Part shown: piece by piece, positions 35,593-47,300 of the stretch
How positions within the stretch are numbered: position 1 is the stretch's first letter
How the letters are laid out: each line of letters starts with the position of its first letter
The notes under the pieces: generated by a model
Database searches by the model: none
What the model was told of the DNA's origin: nothing
What the model saw: the letters and a program-made list of their open reading frames with translations, nothing else
Assembly (NCBI GenBank): GCA_016748015.1
Contig: JAAOMT010000659.1
Span: 313,222 to 377,221 of the forward strand
From: Geosiphon pyriformis
Taxonomy: Eukaryota; Glomeromycota; Glomeromycetes; Archaeosporales; Geosiphonaceae
Direction: 5' to 3'
DNA length: 64,000 nt
Position numbers and translations under genes: made by a program

Positions 35593-37059
35593 ATGACACT
35601 TACCAAAATCGAAGAAGCATCACCAGAAAAAATAAAAACAATTAAAGATAACTTACCTGAACCCATAGAACTTAATTGGGACCCAGAACCAGTCATAAAT
35701 CTACTAGATCCAGAACAATTCCACAAACACTATCAGGAATTAGCACCCACTAGAGAGAAACAAGAGCAACAGTTGGAAAAAATTAACATTCGACTATGTG
35801 ACCATTGTTTGATTTCCTGTGACTTTCAATATTGTAATGAGTGTGACCTCATTTACAATCCACCAATCTGCATGATTTACATGATCTCAGAGGAAAAAAA
35901 ACCAATCAGCAGCTATGTATCAGAATCAGAATCAAATTTCAACTCTAATTCAAACTCTAACAATGATGATGATAAAAACAATGATTCCAGCTCCATTCCA
36001 AATAGCAACAAAAATTACGATGATTCAAACTCTGATTCAAACCCCAAAACATTTATTGTATTTTCTGACCTCACCAAGGAACAGGAACTTAAATGGTTTA
36101 GCAATAATGGTGAAGATATCATGTTAGAACGCACACATAATACTGATGCAGGGTTTGATCTGAGATATCCAGAAAAGGATGCCATCAAATTGGAACCCCA
36201 TTTATGCAGTAGTATTGATCTCAAAATAGTACTAGAAATTTCAGCAACAACCATGGTTCAATTAGCATCTAGGAGTAGCCTAGCAAAAAAAAAGATTAAC
36301 ATCAGAGGAGGAATAATTAACACAGGATACATAGGAAATATCATTGCTATACTACAAAATGATTCAGAAAAAGCATATATTATAGATCCAAACAAAAAGA
36401 TAGCACAAGCAATATTTCTACCTCTGGTTAAAGTAGCTAAATTAGTATCAGTGAGAAACAAGAAAAAATTAGGAATAACAACAAGAAGGATACAGGAATT
36501 TGGATCCACAGGTAGAATAGATGTACCAGTTAATATAACAAAGGAAGAAATTGTTGACAAAGAAAAAATTATCTCAACCCATCAACCAATTTCCATTCTA
36601 CCATATGACCAGTATATGTTAGCCATAAAAAGAGAAGTAAAGAATCAAGCTCAGTTGTTTGAAGCAGAAGTCATCATTTGTGAATCAGGAAAGATTGGGC
36701 TTACTAATCTTTACATATCAGCCAAAAGCCCCAAAAACATCAAAATTCCCATTTACAACACAACCAAAAATATTATTGAGATACCAAAAGGAACTATCAT
36801 TGGATATTTAACCATTAAAGTTGAGGATCAACCACCAAACTACATTTCAGATTTTCCACAGCTTTGTAAATACATGGACATTACATCACAAACTATTTAT
36901 GGACAAAGTGAATGTTATCTGCTTCAACCAAAACAATTGGAACAGATAAACATGGGAAATTTAGATCCACTCCAACAGATGCAACTAATGATATTACTCA
37001 GAAATTTTAATGACATCTTTGTTAGCAAAAATGAATTTGGCTGCACCAACATCATCTAG
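35593..37059 (+). CDS. Element C polyprotein segment: zinc ribbon, dUTPase domain, linker
   Basis: A 488-codon open piece of the Pol polyprotein; the first Met is internal. The C4 ribbon (LCDHC...YCNECD) lies near residues 75-97. An Asn/Ser/Asp-rich spacer follows. dUTPase motifs are near residues 190-325: TDAGFDLRYP (I), SRSSLAKKKI (II), GGIINTGYIGNI (III), KIAQAIFLPLV (IV) and RRIQEFGSTGR (V). Motif III has Asn in place of the catalytic Asp, so it should be inactive as dUTPase. The linker to RT (SGKIGLTNLYISAKSPKNIK, DITSQTIYG) matches A closely. A stop after NEFGCTNII separates it from RT. Confidence 0.85.
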   Translation: MTLTKIEEASPEKIKTIKDNLPEPIELNWDPEPVINLLDPEQFHKHYQELAPTREKQEQQLEKINIRLCDHCLISCDFQYCNECDLIYNPPICMIYMISEEKKPISSYVSESESNFNSNSNSNNDDDKNNDSSSIPNSNKNYDDSNSDSNPKTFIVFSDLTKEQELKWFSNNGEDIMLERTHNTDAGFDLRYPEKDAIKLEPHLCSSIDLKIVLEISATTMVQLASRSSLAKKKINIRGGIINTGYIGNIIAILQNDSEKAYIIDPNKKIAQAIFLPLVKVAKLVSVRNKKKLGITTRRIQEFGSTGRIDVPVNITKEEIVDKEKIISTHQPISILPYDQYMLAIKREVKNQAQLFEAEVIICESGKIGLTNLYISAKSPKNIKIPIYNTTKNIIEIPKGTIIGYLTIKVEDQPPNYISDFPQLCKYMDITSQTIYGQSECYLLQPKQLEQINMGNLDPLQQMQLMILLRNFNDIFVSKNEFGCTNII

Positions 37060-38340
37060 CATTAAATCAAGACTGGAGATGTAATGCCAATTAAACAAAG
37101 AGCATACAGAATACCACCAGCCAGCCATAAGATTATTCATCAAAAAATTAACTGAATGCTTAACAATGGGCTAATTTAGCCATCAATGAGCCCATAGTCA
37201 TTATCAGTAGTACTGGTCCAGAAAAAGTATGGAAAGATTTATTTCTGTGTGGATTATTGAAAACTAAATGGAGTAACCAAAGGTGATAGCTATTCAACTC
37301 CAAAGATCCAAAAACTATTCAATGTTTTTGGAGAAAATAAATAGTTCTCAACACTAGACTTAAACAGTGGTTACTGGCAAATAGCCATGAACTCAGAAAA
37401 CAAAAAGAAAACAGCTTTTACAACTCGAGAAGGAAACTTTGAATTTGAAGTAATGCCATTTGGCTTGATGAATGTACCAGCAACATTCCAATGGCTCATG
37501 GAAATTGTATATACTGGGCTACTATGGAAATCAGTAATTGTATACTTGGATAACACCAATGTGTTCTCAAAAACATTTGATGATCATCTGTATCATCTCT
37601 AACAAGTGTTTAAAAGACTAAGAAGAGCCAGATTAAAACTAAATACAACTAAATGTTTCTTTGAGAAAACTGAACTCAAGTTTTTGGAACATGTGATAAG
37701 CAAAGATAGAATTAAAACAGATCCAGACAAAATTGAGATTGTCAAAAACTTTTCAGTACCAAATAATCTTATGAAATTGAGAGCATTTTTGGGATTTGCT
37801 GGATACTACCATTGCTTTATCAAAGATTTCTTCAAAATAGCTCAATCACTACACCAACTTCAAACAAAGAACACCAAATATGAATGGACTGAAACTCAAC
37901 AAGAAGCTTTTGATACATTGAGAAGAAAGCTCATTCAAGTTTCAGTACTGATCTATTCAAATCATAGCAAGCCATTTATAATCACAACTGATGTATCTGG
38001 TTAAGTGTTGGGAGCAATACTATTGCAGAAAAGACTGGATGGAAGAGAACATCCAATAGCATACACTAATAGAAGCTTAAGTCCAGCTAAAAAAAACTAT
38101 GGAACTCCAGCACTAGAACACTTAATTATCTATTGGGCTGTCATCAAGTGGAAGAAATACTTGAGTCAAAAGTTTGATGTATACACTGATTACAAGGGAT
38201 TGACTTCAATCCAGAAACAAGAATTCAGAAACAATTGCCATGCCAGATAGAAAATAAAACTTTCACCATTCAATTATATGATACATTATAAAAAAAGAAA
38301 AGACAATGAAAATGCTGACGGATTGTCATGAATAAGACAA
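37060..38340 (+). pseudogene. Element C reverse transcriptase and RNase H (broken)
   Basis: RT motifs: VDY-like near 37250, MPFGLMNVPATFQ near 37460, and the catalytic box YLDNTNVFS near 37550 in place of YxDD. The connection segment (KCFFEKTELKFLEHVISKDR, LGFAGYYHCFIKDFFKIA) leads to RNase H, where TTDVSG keeps the first Asp and TDYKGL replaces TDHKGL. Stops near 37100, 37156, 37180, 37342, 37600, 38002 and 38248. Confidence 0.85.
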
Positions 38341-39790
38341 ATCTAAAAATATTTCAACCCAAAAATATAACAAAAGATGAATATTCAAAAATACCAACAA
38401 CTACAACATTATATAAATATCCAATTGTTCAAGGAGAAATTATCTCAAAAGGAACAAAAAAACATAAAACAACAATCAAAATATTTTATCAATCATCAAA
38501 ATATACTTTACCAGAAAAACAGAAAAAATCCAGACCAGTCAACAAGAGTAATTACAGAACCAGAAAAAGAGATAATATTGTTCAACATGCACTCAGATCC
38601 AACAGTAGAACATTTTCATAAAGAAGCAACCATAGAAAGAACTAAAAAAAAATACTATTGGCCATCAATGTATTTAAACATCATCCAGTATGTTCAAAAT
38701 TGTGATGCTTGTCAGAGAAGAGGAGAAACAAAACCCAGTAAACTATTGAGACCAATCAAAGTGGGACAACCATTTGATCGAATTGGGATTGACTTAGTTG
38801 GACCATTAACAATCACCAGCAAAGGCAACAGATATATTGCAGTAGCCATGGACTATCTCACTAAATGGCCAAAAGCAAAAGCCATTCAAAAAGCAGATGC
38901 AGAATCTGTTGCCAAATTCGTATATCAAGATTTGATCTGTCAACACAGATGTTCAAAAGAACTACTATCAGATCAAGGAACCCACTTTGTGAACAGAACA
39001 TTGACAGAATTAAGTCAAAGATTTAGAATTAAAAGACCATTATCATCACTATATCATCCACAAACAAATGGCTTAGTTGAAAGATTTAATAGAATACTGT
39101 GTGAAGCAATCGCAAAAATCAGCCAAGAAAATCAAGAGGAATAGGATTTATGTATACCATCAGTATTATTTGCTTATCGGACAATGAAGCAAGATACCAC
39201 ATAAGCAACACCATTTGAATTGGTATATGGTAGAACAGCAACATTACCAATTGAGATAGAGATCAATATGTATCTAACTGAACCAATAACAGAAAATAAT
39301 TTCTAAGAAACATTGTTGAAAAGAACATATAACTTATTGGAAACACTAGAAAACAAACAATAAAAAGCAATAATAACATCTAAAAGTCACAAGAAAAGCA
39401 AAAAAAACAACATGATAACCAATTACCAAATAAACCAGTTGAATTCAAAATTGGAGACAAAGTACTATTATATTGTACCAAAGTGGAAAAACAATAGAGT
39501 GGAAAATTTGACCCCAAATAAGACAGATCATTTCACATAGAAAAAATTCTTGGAAATGGAGCTTATAAATTAAGATGGGACAACAAAATTTTAGCCAAAG
39601 CAGCACATGATGATCGACTAAAACAATATTACCAGATAGTATTATCATTTACCAATAACATTCCACAATTGGAAGTATAAAGAATACTAGTTCAACTAGA
39701 TAAGATTCCACAAAATCTGGAACCAATCATAATTATTGAACCAAACACATCAAATTGAACAACCGAAAGAGTATATAAAAACACAGTATA
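38341..39790 (+). pseudogene. Element C integrase (broken)
   Basis: The best preserved integrase of the cluster: 255 open codons at 38377-39144 with the HHCC domain (HSDPTVEHFHKEATIERTKK, CDACQRR), first Asp IGIDLVGPL, second Asp LLSDQGTHFVN and Glu GLVERFN. The C-terminal domain (39145-39790) has stops near 39142, 39202, 39304 and 39361 and a frameshift near 39390. The end of the frame overlaps the extra ORF starting at 39814. Confidence 0.87.
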
Positions 39791-39813
39791 TGTGACAAAA
39801 GCAACCAAGAAAA

Positions 39814-40449
39814 ATGAAAATACCAGATTATATTCACACTTTAATTCAACAATTATTCCAAACCATAAGTCAACAACAGTTAAACATAGAAATTATTATT
39901 AACAACCAAATAATTTGCTATCGAAACACCAAAAGAAAGACAAAAAATACACCATATCAGCAATCACTAAAGAATGATAAAAACTGGACAGATAAAATAA
40001 TAGAAAAAGTAAAAACCACTTTTGAAAAAATACTTATTATAGCACCAACAAAAGAGCTTACAAAAGAAAATTGAAAACAATAAACAAAATGACTTCCAAT
40101 ATTATATTGCTACTACCAGTTAGGTCAAAAGTTGAATATTCAGAAGTTGTATATCAACAAATCTAAGAGAATATTCAACCAAAACATAATACAACAAATT
40201 GAAGAATTTATTAGAAAGAAAACAAATTCAACACTACATGTCAAAACAATATACCAACTACACAACATATTTCGGAACTATCTAGAAATACTGTTATATT
40301 CTGACATGGAAACCATAACCATCAACCAATGGGAAAGAATGAACAATACACAAGTAGAAGACATGAAAAACAGAGTCGAACAAACAATACTTGAAAAAGA
40401 AGTATTAGAATTAATTCAAAACAAAAATTTTGATAAAGCTCAATATTAA
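39814..40449 (+). pseudogene. Element C extra ORF downstream of integrase (broken)
   Basis: ATG at 39814 (MKIPDYIHTLIQQLFQTISQ), open to about 40071, then stops, then open again 40132-40449 ending FDKAQY-TAA just before the polypurine tract. Two open parts align in order with the A extra ORF. Helical, Asn/Gln/Ile-rich, no hydrophobic segment, no recognised family. Confidence 0.7.
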
Positions 40450-40464
40450 AAAAGAAAGAGATAA
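40448..40464 (+). other. polypurine tract of element C
   Basis: AAAAAAGAAAGAGATAA directly before the LTR, beginning at the stop codon of the extra ORF. Confidence 0.75.
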
Positions 40465-41246
40465 TGTTATTCATAAAAAAAAAAAACAGATATAGAAAAA
40501 ATAGTAAACCAATAAGAGAGTAGTAGTTAGCATGTAAGCATATTACTCAGTAATGTAAGCATTGCTAGAAAAATTATAGCACATTGCTCAAGAGTATAAG
40601 CAATCTTGTAAAACTCAAATTATGTATATATAGTGATAGCATTAGAAATAGAAAAGGCAGACCTCTCAGTTTAGATTTTATCTAAGCAATCTTCCAATCC
40701 ACAAAATATCAAATAAATAATTATTCTCTATCTTAAATTTACTCTCCACTATTAACACTACATGTTGATAATAATTGATACTTAACCATGCTAGAACAAT
40801 AGCTCTTGATCACAACTATTGACGAGATACTAACTTGCAATTGCTTTTGTTCAATTCTTTATCTTTTGCTTTATTTTTTTTTATTTTCTTTATTGTTTTA
40901 ATCTTATTGTTGTTTACTAATTGATTGAGAATTAAAGCACTGAATTATTAATGTCACGAATAGCTTGATAAAAAACCCAGAGATAAGGATAAGAATATAT
41001 ATTAATAGATAGCTTACCAGAAGGACATGACTACCAGATTAAACCAGCCACCACACTGAAGACAGAAATTGGAAAAACCACTTACCAATCACATCGACAT
41101 TGAATCTCTGTTTATTATACAAAAAACTCAACTCTAAAACCTTTAAATATTCTCAACACACCAGTATTACCAGCATTAGTAAGACATTGAGCACCAAGTT
41201 ACAGATTTGTTATTTGATTTAAGACTCCAAATAATTATCTGTAACA
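40465..41246 (+). repeat. Element C 3' LTR
   Basis: 782 bp, TGTTAT...GTAACA, homologous to the A LTRs in reverse orientation. The TATA-like box AATTATGTATATATAG (40618-40633) and the downstream part are conserved. The U3 part (40500-40610) is unrelated to that of A and has AAGCAT/AAGCAATCTTG repeats. GAGCACCAAGTTAC at 41189-41202 corresponds to the inverted PBS copy. Confidence 0.9.
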
Positions 41247-42059
41247 ATGTTAACTCTTTCCCAGGAATTGCTTGTCTGGAAGTTCACTAAGAATGTGTAG
41301 TTATTTTGCTGGAAAAGTCAACTCTTTTACAGGAATCTTGTCTGTAGGCTACTTTAATAATTATAATAAGAAAAAAAAGAAAAATAAAAGAAATGTAAAA
41401 GAAATAGGATTTTATCAAGGGAAACATTTTCTATCCAGGCCTGGAGTCACTAACAAATTATTGAAATTGGTAACCAATCAATTTCAAAACGTTAGTTGTG
41501 TTGAGAAAATTTCAAGTACAATAATTTAAGGATTTGGTTTTCAAATATTTAATTTTTATTTGAATATGTAAAAAGTGATTTGTTTCAATTAAGATATCTA
41601 AAGTAAGATACTATATTAAGATGCTATAAGAAAATTAGAAGATACATTTTCTTGAAAAGAGAAGTTCTTCTTTTATACAACTTGTTATAGTACTATTCTT
41701 TGCACTTGTACTTTTCTCTTTGTTACAATTTGGGTGAACTAAAAATATATTTTGGCAAACTACAAGTTATTTCACTGAACTATTTGATTATTTTAGCCAA
41801 TTTCTATTAATTTCGGCGAATTTTGACTATATTAAATGGTTCAGAATATTGTGTAATTTGATCATCTTAATTTCTAGAGTACAAATTGAATTATTAATTG
41901 AATAATAATATTTGATAATTTAATTAAATAATAAGTGATAATTGAAATAATAATGATATATACTAATTAATAATAGGAATTATAAGAGTAATTTCATGCT
42001 AATTAATAGCTAAAATTCTACTGGTAACACTGAAAACAATAACCAGAATTTGGTAAATA
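41247..42059. other. unassigned sequence right of element C
   Basis: No gene or element recognised. A short plus-strand frame of 85 codons (41272-41529) contains a Lys/Asn-rich stretch and has no known motif. The sequence TCTTTCCCAGGAATTGC is nearly repeated about 57 bp later (TCTTTTACAGGAATCTT). From about 41560 on the sequence becomes AT-rich. Confidence 0.4.
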
Positions 42060-43235
42060 AGAAATGAAACAAGTTTGGCCACCAACCTGGGAAATTATAT
42101 CACTAATCTTAAAGGCAGTATAACCAAAAAAAAGATTGACCAACTTGGCTTTAAACCAATTATAAGACAAAATTGTTTTATTTTGATTGACAAGAGGAAA
42201 AATTCAAACATTATCTTTGTCCACCAAAACCAATCAGTGAATAAGAGCAGATGTTGTAGCATTTAAACTTTTAAAGTAAACAATCACATATTGCCAAATA
42301 CCAACAGACTTTAACACAACATAAAAAACTTCACCAAAAATACCAAGAGCTGACTTAATATTGACAGCCAACATATCTAAAGACACATTATGCAGTACAA
42401 CAGCAGCAGAAAAAGAACCAGACTCAGAAACCACCAAAAACTTGACAATTTTAAGAGTGACAAGGCAAACAGAGCTTGTAAGCTCAACCAAAAATGCAGC
42501 ATTTAGAGAACTTTGAAAAGCAAACTCCATACAGAAGAGCTTCACATTGTCTTTAAAAACAGATTTCACATCCAAAAAACCATATATAGACTGAAAAACA
42601 GCCTTAACATAAGCCAATTTGATCTTGAAAGTAGCACCAAATACCAGAGTGAAGACCACCCATTCAGCAAACTTTTGACAATTAGCAATAGTTTTTTAAG
42701 TACTATTAGTGATATCAAAAACCAGAGGAGGAGATAATTCAGTTTCCATTTGGTCAGCCCAGTTTACAAAAACAGGTGATATTATAGAAGATAATTGTTT
42801 TGCTTCTAAAATTGGCAATAATCTGTTGGAAGATACCACATTTGACAACACAGTTAGTAGTTAATCTTGGCCCATTTTGGATGATGTGTCAGATAATGCT
42901 ATAAAGATCTTACCTAAGATCTTATTGGAAACCACAAAGGAGTTTGGTATAACAATAACAGAGACAAGCAATTGCTTCTACTTTTTTGAACTTTTGATCT
43001 TTTTGATCATTTTTTTTGAAAAAGTGGTGCTAACAGCACTAAGTATTAAAGCTGTAGAAGGGAAGACCAACTTATTTATTAGTTTATTATTAAAAACTTT
43101 TGGGCTCTTAGTTGGAGTAAAGACAACACTGAGATTAATCCAAGTGTGTCTTTTTGAAAGAACTTTAACTGATAAAAAACCAGTCAAAAAAGAGAAAATT
43201 GTTTTAGCAGTTACCAAAGATAGCTTTTTACGATT
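42060..43235 (-). pseudogene. LINE ORF1 fragment (RNA-binding part)
   Basis: Minus-strand reading starts near 43230 with TPTKSPKVFNNKLINKLVFP and passes NSFVVSNKILGK, the NWADQMETE motif near 42765, then 42659-42234 open (GATFKIKLAYVKAVFQSIYG, VSLDMLAVNIKSALGIFGEV, GIWQYVIVYFKSL). It ends with DIISQVGGQTCFI at about 42062. I recognise this as the middle of ORF1 of a LINE family repeated in Rhizophagus, with RRM-like repeats normally followed by CCHC knuckles, an endonuclease and an RT, none of which is present here. It has several stops. Orientation is opposite to the LINE piece at 13622-14179, and the part of ORF1 is different. Confidence 0.7.
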
Positions 43236-43449
43236 ATTAAATAAAGAAAAAACTTCTATAATGTTCTGCCTAATTGCTTCTACAACAGAGAAAACTTTTC
43301 TGGTTGAAATTTTATTAGATATCTCAAGAAAGATATTAGATGTAGCTTTTTTACTCTTTGCTCTAATTATGGTTATAAAATTAAGAAAACAAAAAGTTTG
43401 TTTTTTTTTCTTTGTATTTTTTTATTTTTATTTTATATTTATATATTAA

Positions 43450-46400
43450 TTTTGTATTTAACATATTCAAAGAAATATATTTGTTAATTGTAAAAAATAC
43501 TTTGTAAATAAAAATAATTAAAACAATTTTTATTTAAAATAAACTAATATTATTTAATTTATATTACCAAAAGTATTTAATATTAAATAGAACATATTAA
43601 ATTATAAATATTCAACAATTTTAATTTTAATAACTTAGATTCTATATAAAGAGAAATTTATTGCTATTTAAATTAATAAAAATATGTATTTTGGTAATAT
43701 TAATTTATTATAATTAAAAAATTAATTTGTTTAATTAAAAAATTATTTCAAAGTTTTAACAAAAATTTATGAAATATTTAATTATAAATATTATATTTTT
43801 AAAAAAAAATCAAAAAAATCAAACACAACAAAATATTAAGTATATTTAAATTTATTATGATTATAACATCTTTTTTTTCAAAATATTATATAATAAGTTT
43901 TAATTTTTGGCTTAAAAACAATTTATAAACAGTATTTTCTTGCATAAAAACTATTAAATAATAATATAACATCTTGTTTTGGTGTTTTTTTAACAATACT
44001 AAATTTTTTATGTAAATATTAAATTCAAAATATGCTTATTATTAAAAAAATTTTCTTTATAAATTAGTTTTATTTTATTTAATATCTAGTAAATACAAAT
44101 TGTATTTTTACAATAATTAATTTTAAAGTTAATATTTTAACAGTTATTTCAAGTTTGAATTTATTTTTAAAAAAAGTAAATTAAATATATTAATTTTAAT
44201 TTTATATTAACAAAAAATACTACATATTTAATTAATTCAAATTTTAATCATATTTTTTACAATTAAGAATTTTTTTAATTCACAAATTCAAAAACATTTT
44301 TTAGGTGCTTTAAATTGCTGTTAAAATATTGTTTATCAAAAATTATTTATTTAATAAAATTTATCTTAATTTAAAATTGTTAAAAATTTTTTTTTTAAAT
44401 TCAAATATATAAATGTAAAATTTGTAAAAACAAGACCATAATATTTGAATCTGTTTATAACAAAGTGTTTTTTAATTATAAAATACTATAAATTACTTAA
44501 AACATTTTAAAAAATTAATATATATAATTTATATTCAATTTTATATAAAAAAAAGTATTTTTTATTTTGGAAATTGTTAAATTAATTTATTTTTTTTGTT
44601 AAACGACTCATCTACAACATATAATATTAATATATATAGAATTTTAATATTTATTTATTAATAATTTTAATAAATATTAATTTAATTAAAATAAAAATAA
44701 CTTTTTTTTATATAAAATTAAATATAAATTATATATTTAATTTTTTATTATGTTTTAAGTAATTTATAGTATTTTATAATTAAAAAACACTTTGTTGTAA
44801 ACAAATCTGAATATTATAGTCTTGTTTTTTATAAATTTTATATTTATGTACTTAAATTTAAAAAAAACATTTTTAACAATTTCAAATTGAAATAAATTTC
44901 ATTAAATAGATAATTTTTAATAAGCAATATTTTGTTTAAAATGATTTAAAGTACTTAAAAAATGTTTTTAAGTTTATTGATTAAAAAAATTCTTAATTGT
45001 AAAAGATGTGATTAAAATCTATATTAATTAAGTCTATTTTTAAAAATATGTCTATTTATTATAAATAGTCTTTAAAATTACATGTTGTTTAAGATTTTTT
45101 TGTTATAATACTATTAAAATTGTTTTTGGTCTAATGTTTTTACTTAATATTTGTAAAATTAATATTTTTTGTTTGAATTTAAGTTATTAAGCAGCAAAAT
45201 ATTTATTAATATTATTAAATAATTCATAATTATATTTAGTATTATAAATTATTAAATATCAGTATTTATTAGTTTTGAGTAATTATTTATATATAATAAA
45301 AAAATAGTTTGTTAATTAAGTTGCTGTTTTTTGTTGTTAGTTTTTTAATATAAATTATTTAAAAGCATTATATTTATTTTTTAATTATATTTAAAAATAA
45401 TATAAGTATTATTAACAACAGAAGATTATTTTATAACTACATATTTTTGAGAATATATAAAAGTATTAAAACTTTATATTATCTTACAAAAACTATATAA
45501 TGTTTCTGAAGATAATAACATTATATGAATATAATTTGTAATTTTATAAAAAGATATAATTATTTGTAAAATCAAAAGAAAACTTATTAAGTTTATTCTA
45601 AAACTTTTTAATTATAAACTTATTAATATATTTCTATATATAATTAAATATAAAACTATAATATAAATAATATTACATAATGAGTAAATTAATTTAGCAA
45701 AAAGACTAGATTGATTTAGCAATTTCTTTTATTTTAAATTAATATTTATTAAAATTACTAATAAATAGATATTAAAATTCTATATATATTAATATCATGT
45801 GTTTTAGATAACTCAATTTAGCAATTTTCTAAATATATTGCTATTATTATTATTTAAAACAGAAAAAAATTATTATTTATAATTAAATTAAAATTGGATA
45901 TTATAATTAACATAGTTGTAATAAAATTAATAAAAATATTAAAAAACCAAAATAAGCTAATATTTATTTTTACAAAAAAATACAGATTTTAAATCAAAAG
46001 TATTGTTTTAAAAAATACCAAAAAAACATTTTTTTTAGATATATTAAAAAAATTGATTATATTAATTTAATCTTTTTGATTATTTAAACAACAGTAAAAA
46101 AAGTAGCTGTAAAAAAAATAACTTTGCTATTAATAAAAATTTTTGAATTTTTTATGACAATAGCAATTACATTAAAAAAGAAACTTTAAATAAAAAAACA
46201 GATGTTTAAAGCTTAAAAGAGTTTTTACAGAAGTTAGAAACTGTTTTGTATTTTTATTATTCAAAAGAAATGTTTTAAAGAAATACTGTTTAGTTGTTTT
46301 TATTTTAAAAGAATTTTTTATTTATAAAGTTATTTTAATCATGAAAATATTAAAATGATAATTAAATTGGTTAATTTTATTTATTATTTTAGAAATATTT

Positions 46401-47300
46401 TTCAGGAAATTACTATTTAATTTTTTCAAATTTTTTTTTAAAATATCAAATTCAAAAAGTCCAAAATAATTAACAGTATTTGCCAATATTAATATTATTA
46501 AACCAAACTTTGAATTTGTGCTTTCAATAACGCAAGTTTTTTTATCAGACTTTGCAAAATAATTATTAAAAGCACAGCATATTGACTAACAGTTTAAGGA
46601 TATAACACAAAACCAACTAGTTAATTTAAAACAAAGTTATTTGAACCATGTTTTATTAAACACTTTAATAAAACCAGAAAAATGACTTTACTAATTAAAA
46701 CTAAATAATTTATATCCTGAAATTTGTAACAATATCATCTTTTTTATTTATTTACTTTTAAAAATACACATTTAATTTAATTTATTTGAATATTTATTTA
46801 TTGTATAAAATCAAAAATATCTCATTTTTGCTCAAAATTATTAAAAATCATCTAAACAAAAGTTACATTTTATAAAACAATATTGTTAAAACCACTCGAA
46901 AAACTTTCCATCAATCTCGTGGTTGAAATATTTTGGGGATATTTTAAGGGTATTTTGACTTTTTTTGATTGCAACAAATTTGATTATCTGGTAAACTTTT
47001 TTCTCAGCTTGTTCAGGATTTTCTCGCTTTTCCACATTGTAAGAAAAAATTATTCCTTATTATTAGGGATAGTTGCTTTTTATATTATGTGGTACCAATG
47101 ATTTTGAGTTTTTGTAAATTTGCGACTAGTCAAGGTATTTTTAATGATCAAGCAATTCATTGAATCCAAATTATTTATTTAAAAAAATTATCTTGTGAAA
47201 AAATAATTTGTAAAATCGATAGAAAAAATTGGTTTTTTTTACTGTTCAAAAAAACTTATTAATCCAGGCAAGTCGAGACTATGGAGCTGAAAGTTTCTTC
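43450..47300. other. AT-rich region without recognisable genes
   Basis: Almost pure A/T with homopolymer runs and poor complexity. One 72-codon hydrophobic frame (46883-47101) has no supporting features. The only clear structure is the large inverted repeat listed separately. Confidence 0.75.
44229..45030. repeat. large imperfect inverted repeat (arms about 360 bp)
   Basis: Left arm about 44229-44590, right arm about 44655-45030. Conserved blocks in mirrored order include TTTTACAATTAAGAATTTTT (left, near 44256), AACAAGACCATAATATTTGA against AACAAGACTATAATATTCAG, and the longest identical block around AAAGTGTTTTTTAATTATAA continuing through ACTATAAATTACTTAAAACA. The spacer is about 65 bp. The arms differ mostly by scattered point changes. 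No ORF. It could be a foldback/MITE-like element or an inverted duplication. Confidence 0.75.

Larger units (their letters stand above)
34544..41246 (+). mobile_element. Element C: 5'-truncated Ty3-like retrotransposon with dUTPase
   Basis: A plus-strand element, the same family as A by protein similarity. It begins inside the protease immediately at the edge of A's LTR; its own 5' LTR, gag and the protease N-terminus are missing. It keeps the cysteine module, zinc ribbon, dUTPase, RT, RNase H, integrase, extra ORF, polypurine tract and a 782-bp 3' LTR. It has scattered stops throughout. The missing 5' part is not found on the other side of A, so a simple insertion of A into C does not explain the junction. 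Confidence 0.9.

Noticed and set aside
42877-43449. 190-codon plus-strand open frame with hydrophobic stretches
   Set aside because: It is the antisense of the LINE ORF1 fragment; the minus strand carries the recognisable residues, such as TPTKSPKVFNN.
46883-47101. 72-codon hydrophobic frame
   Set aside because: Composition-driven in AT-rich DNA; no signal peptide plus domain pattern and no splice partners.
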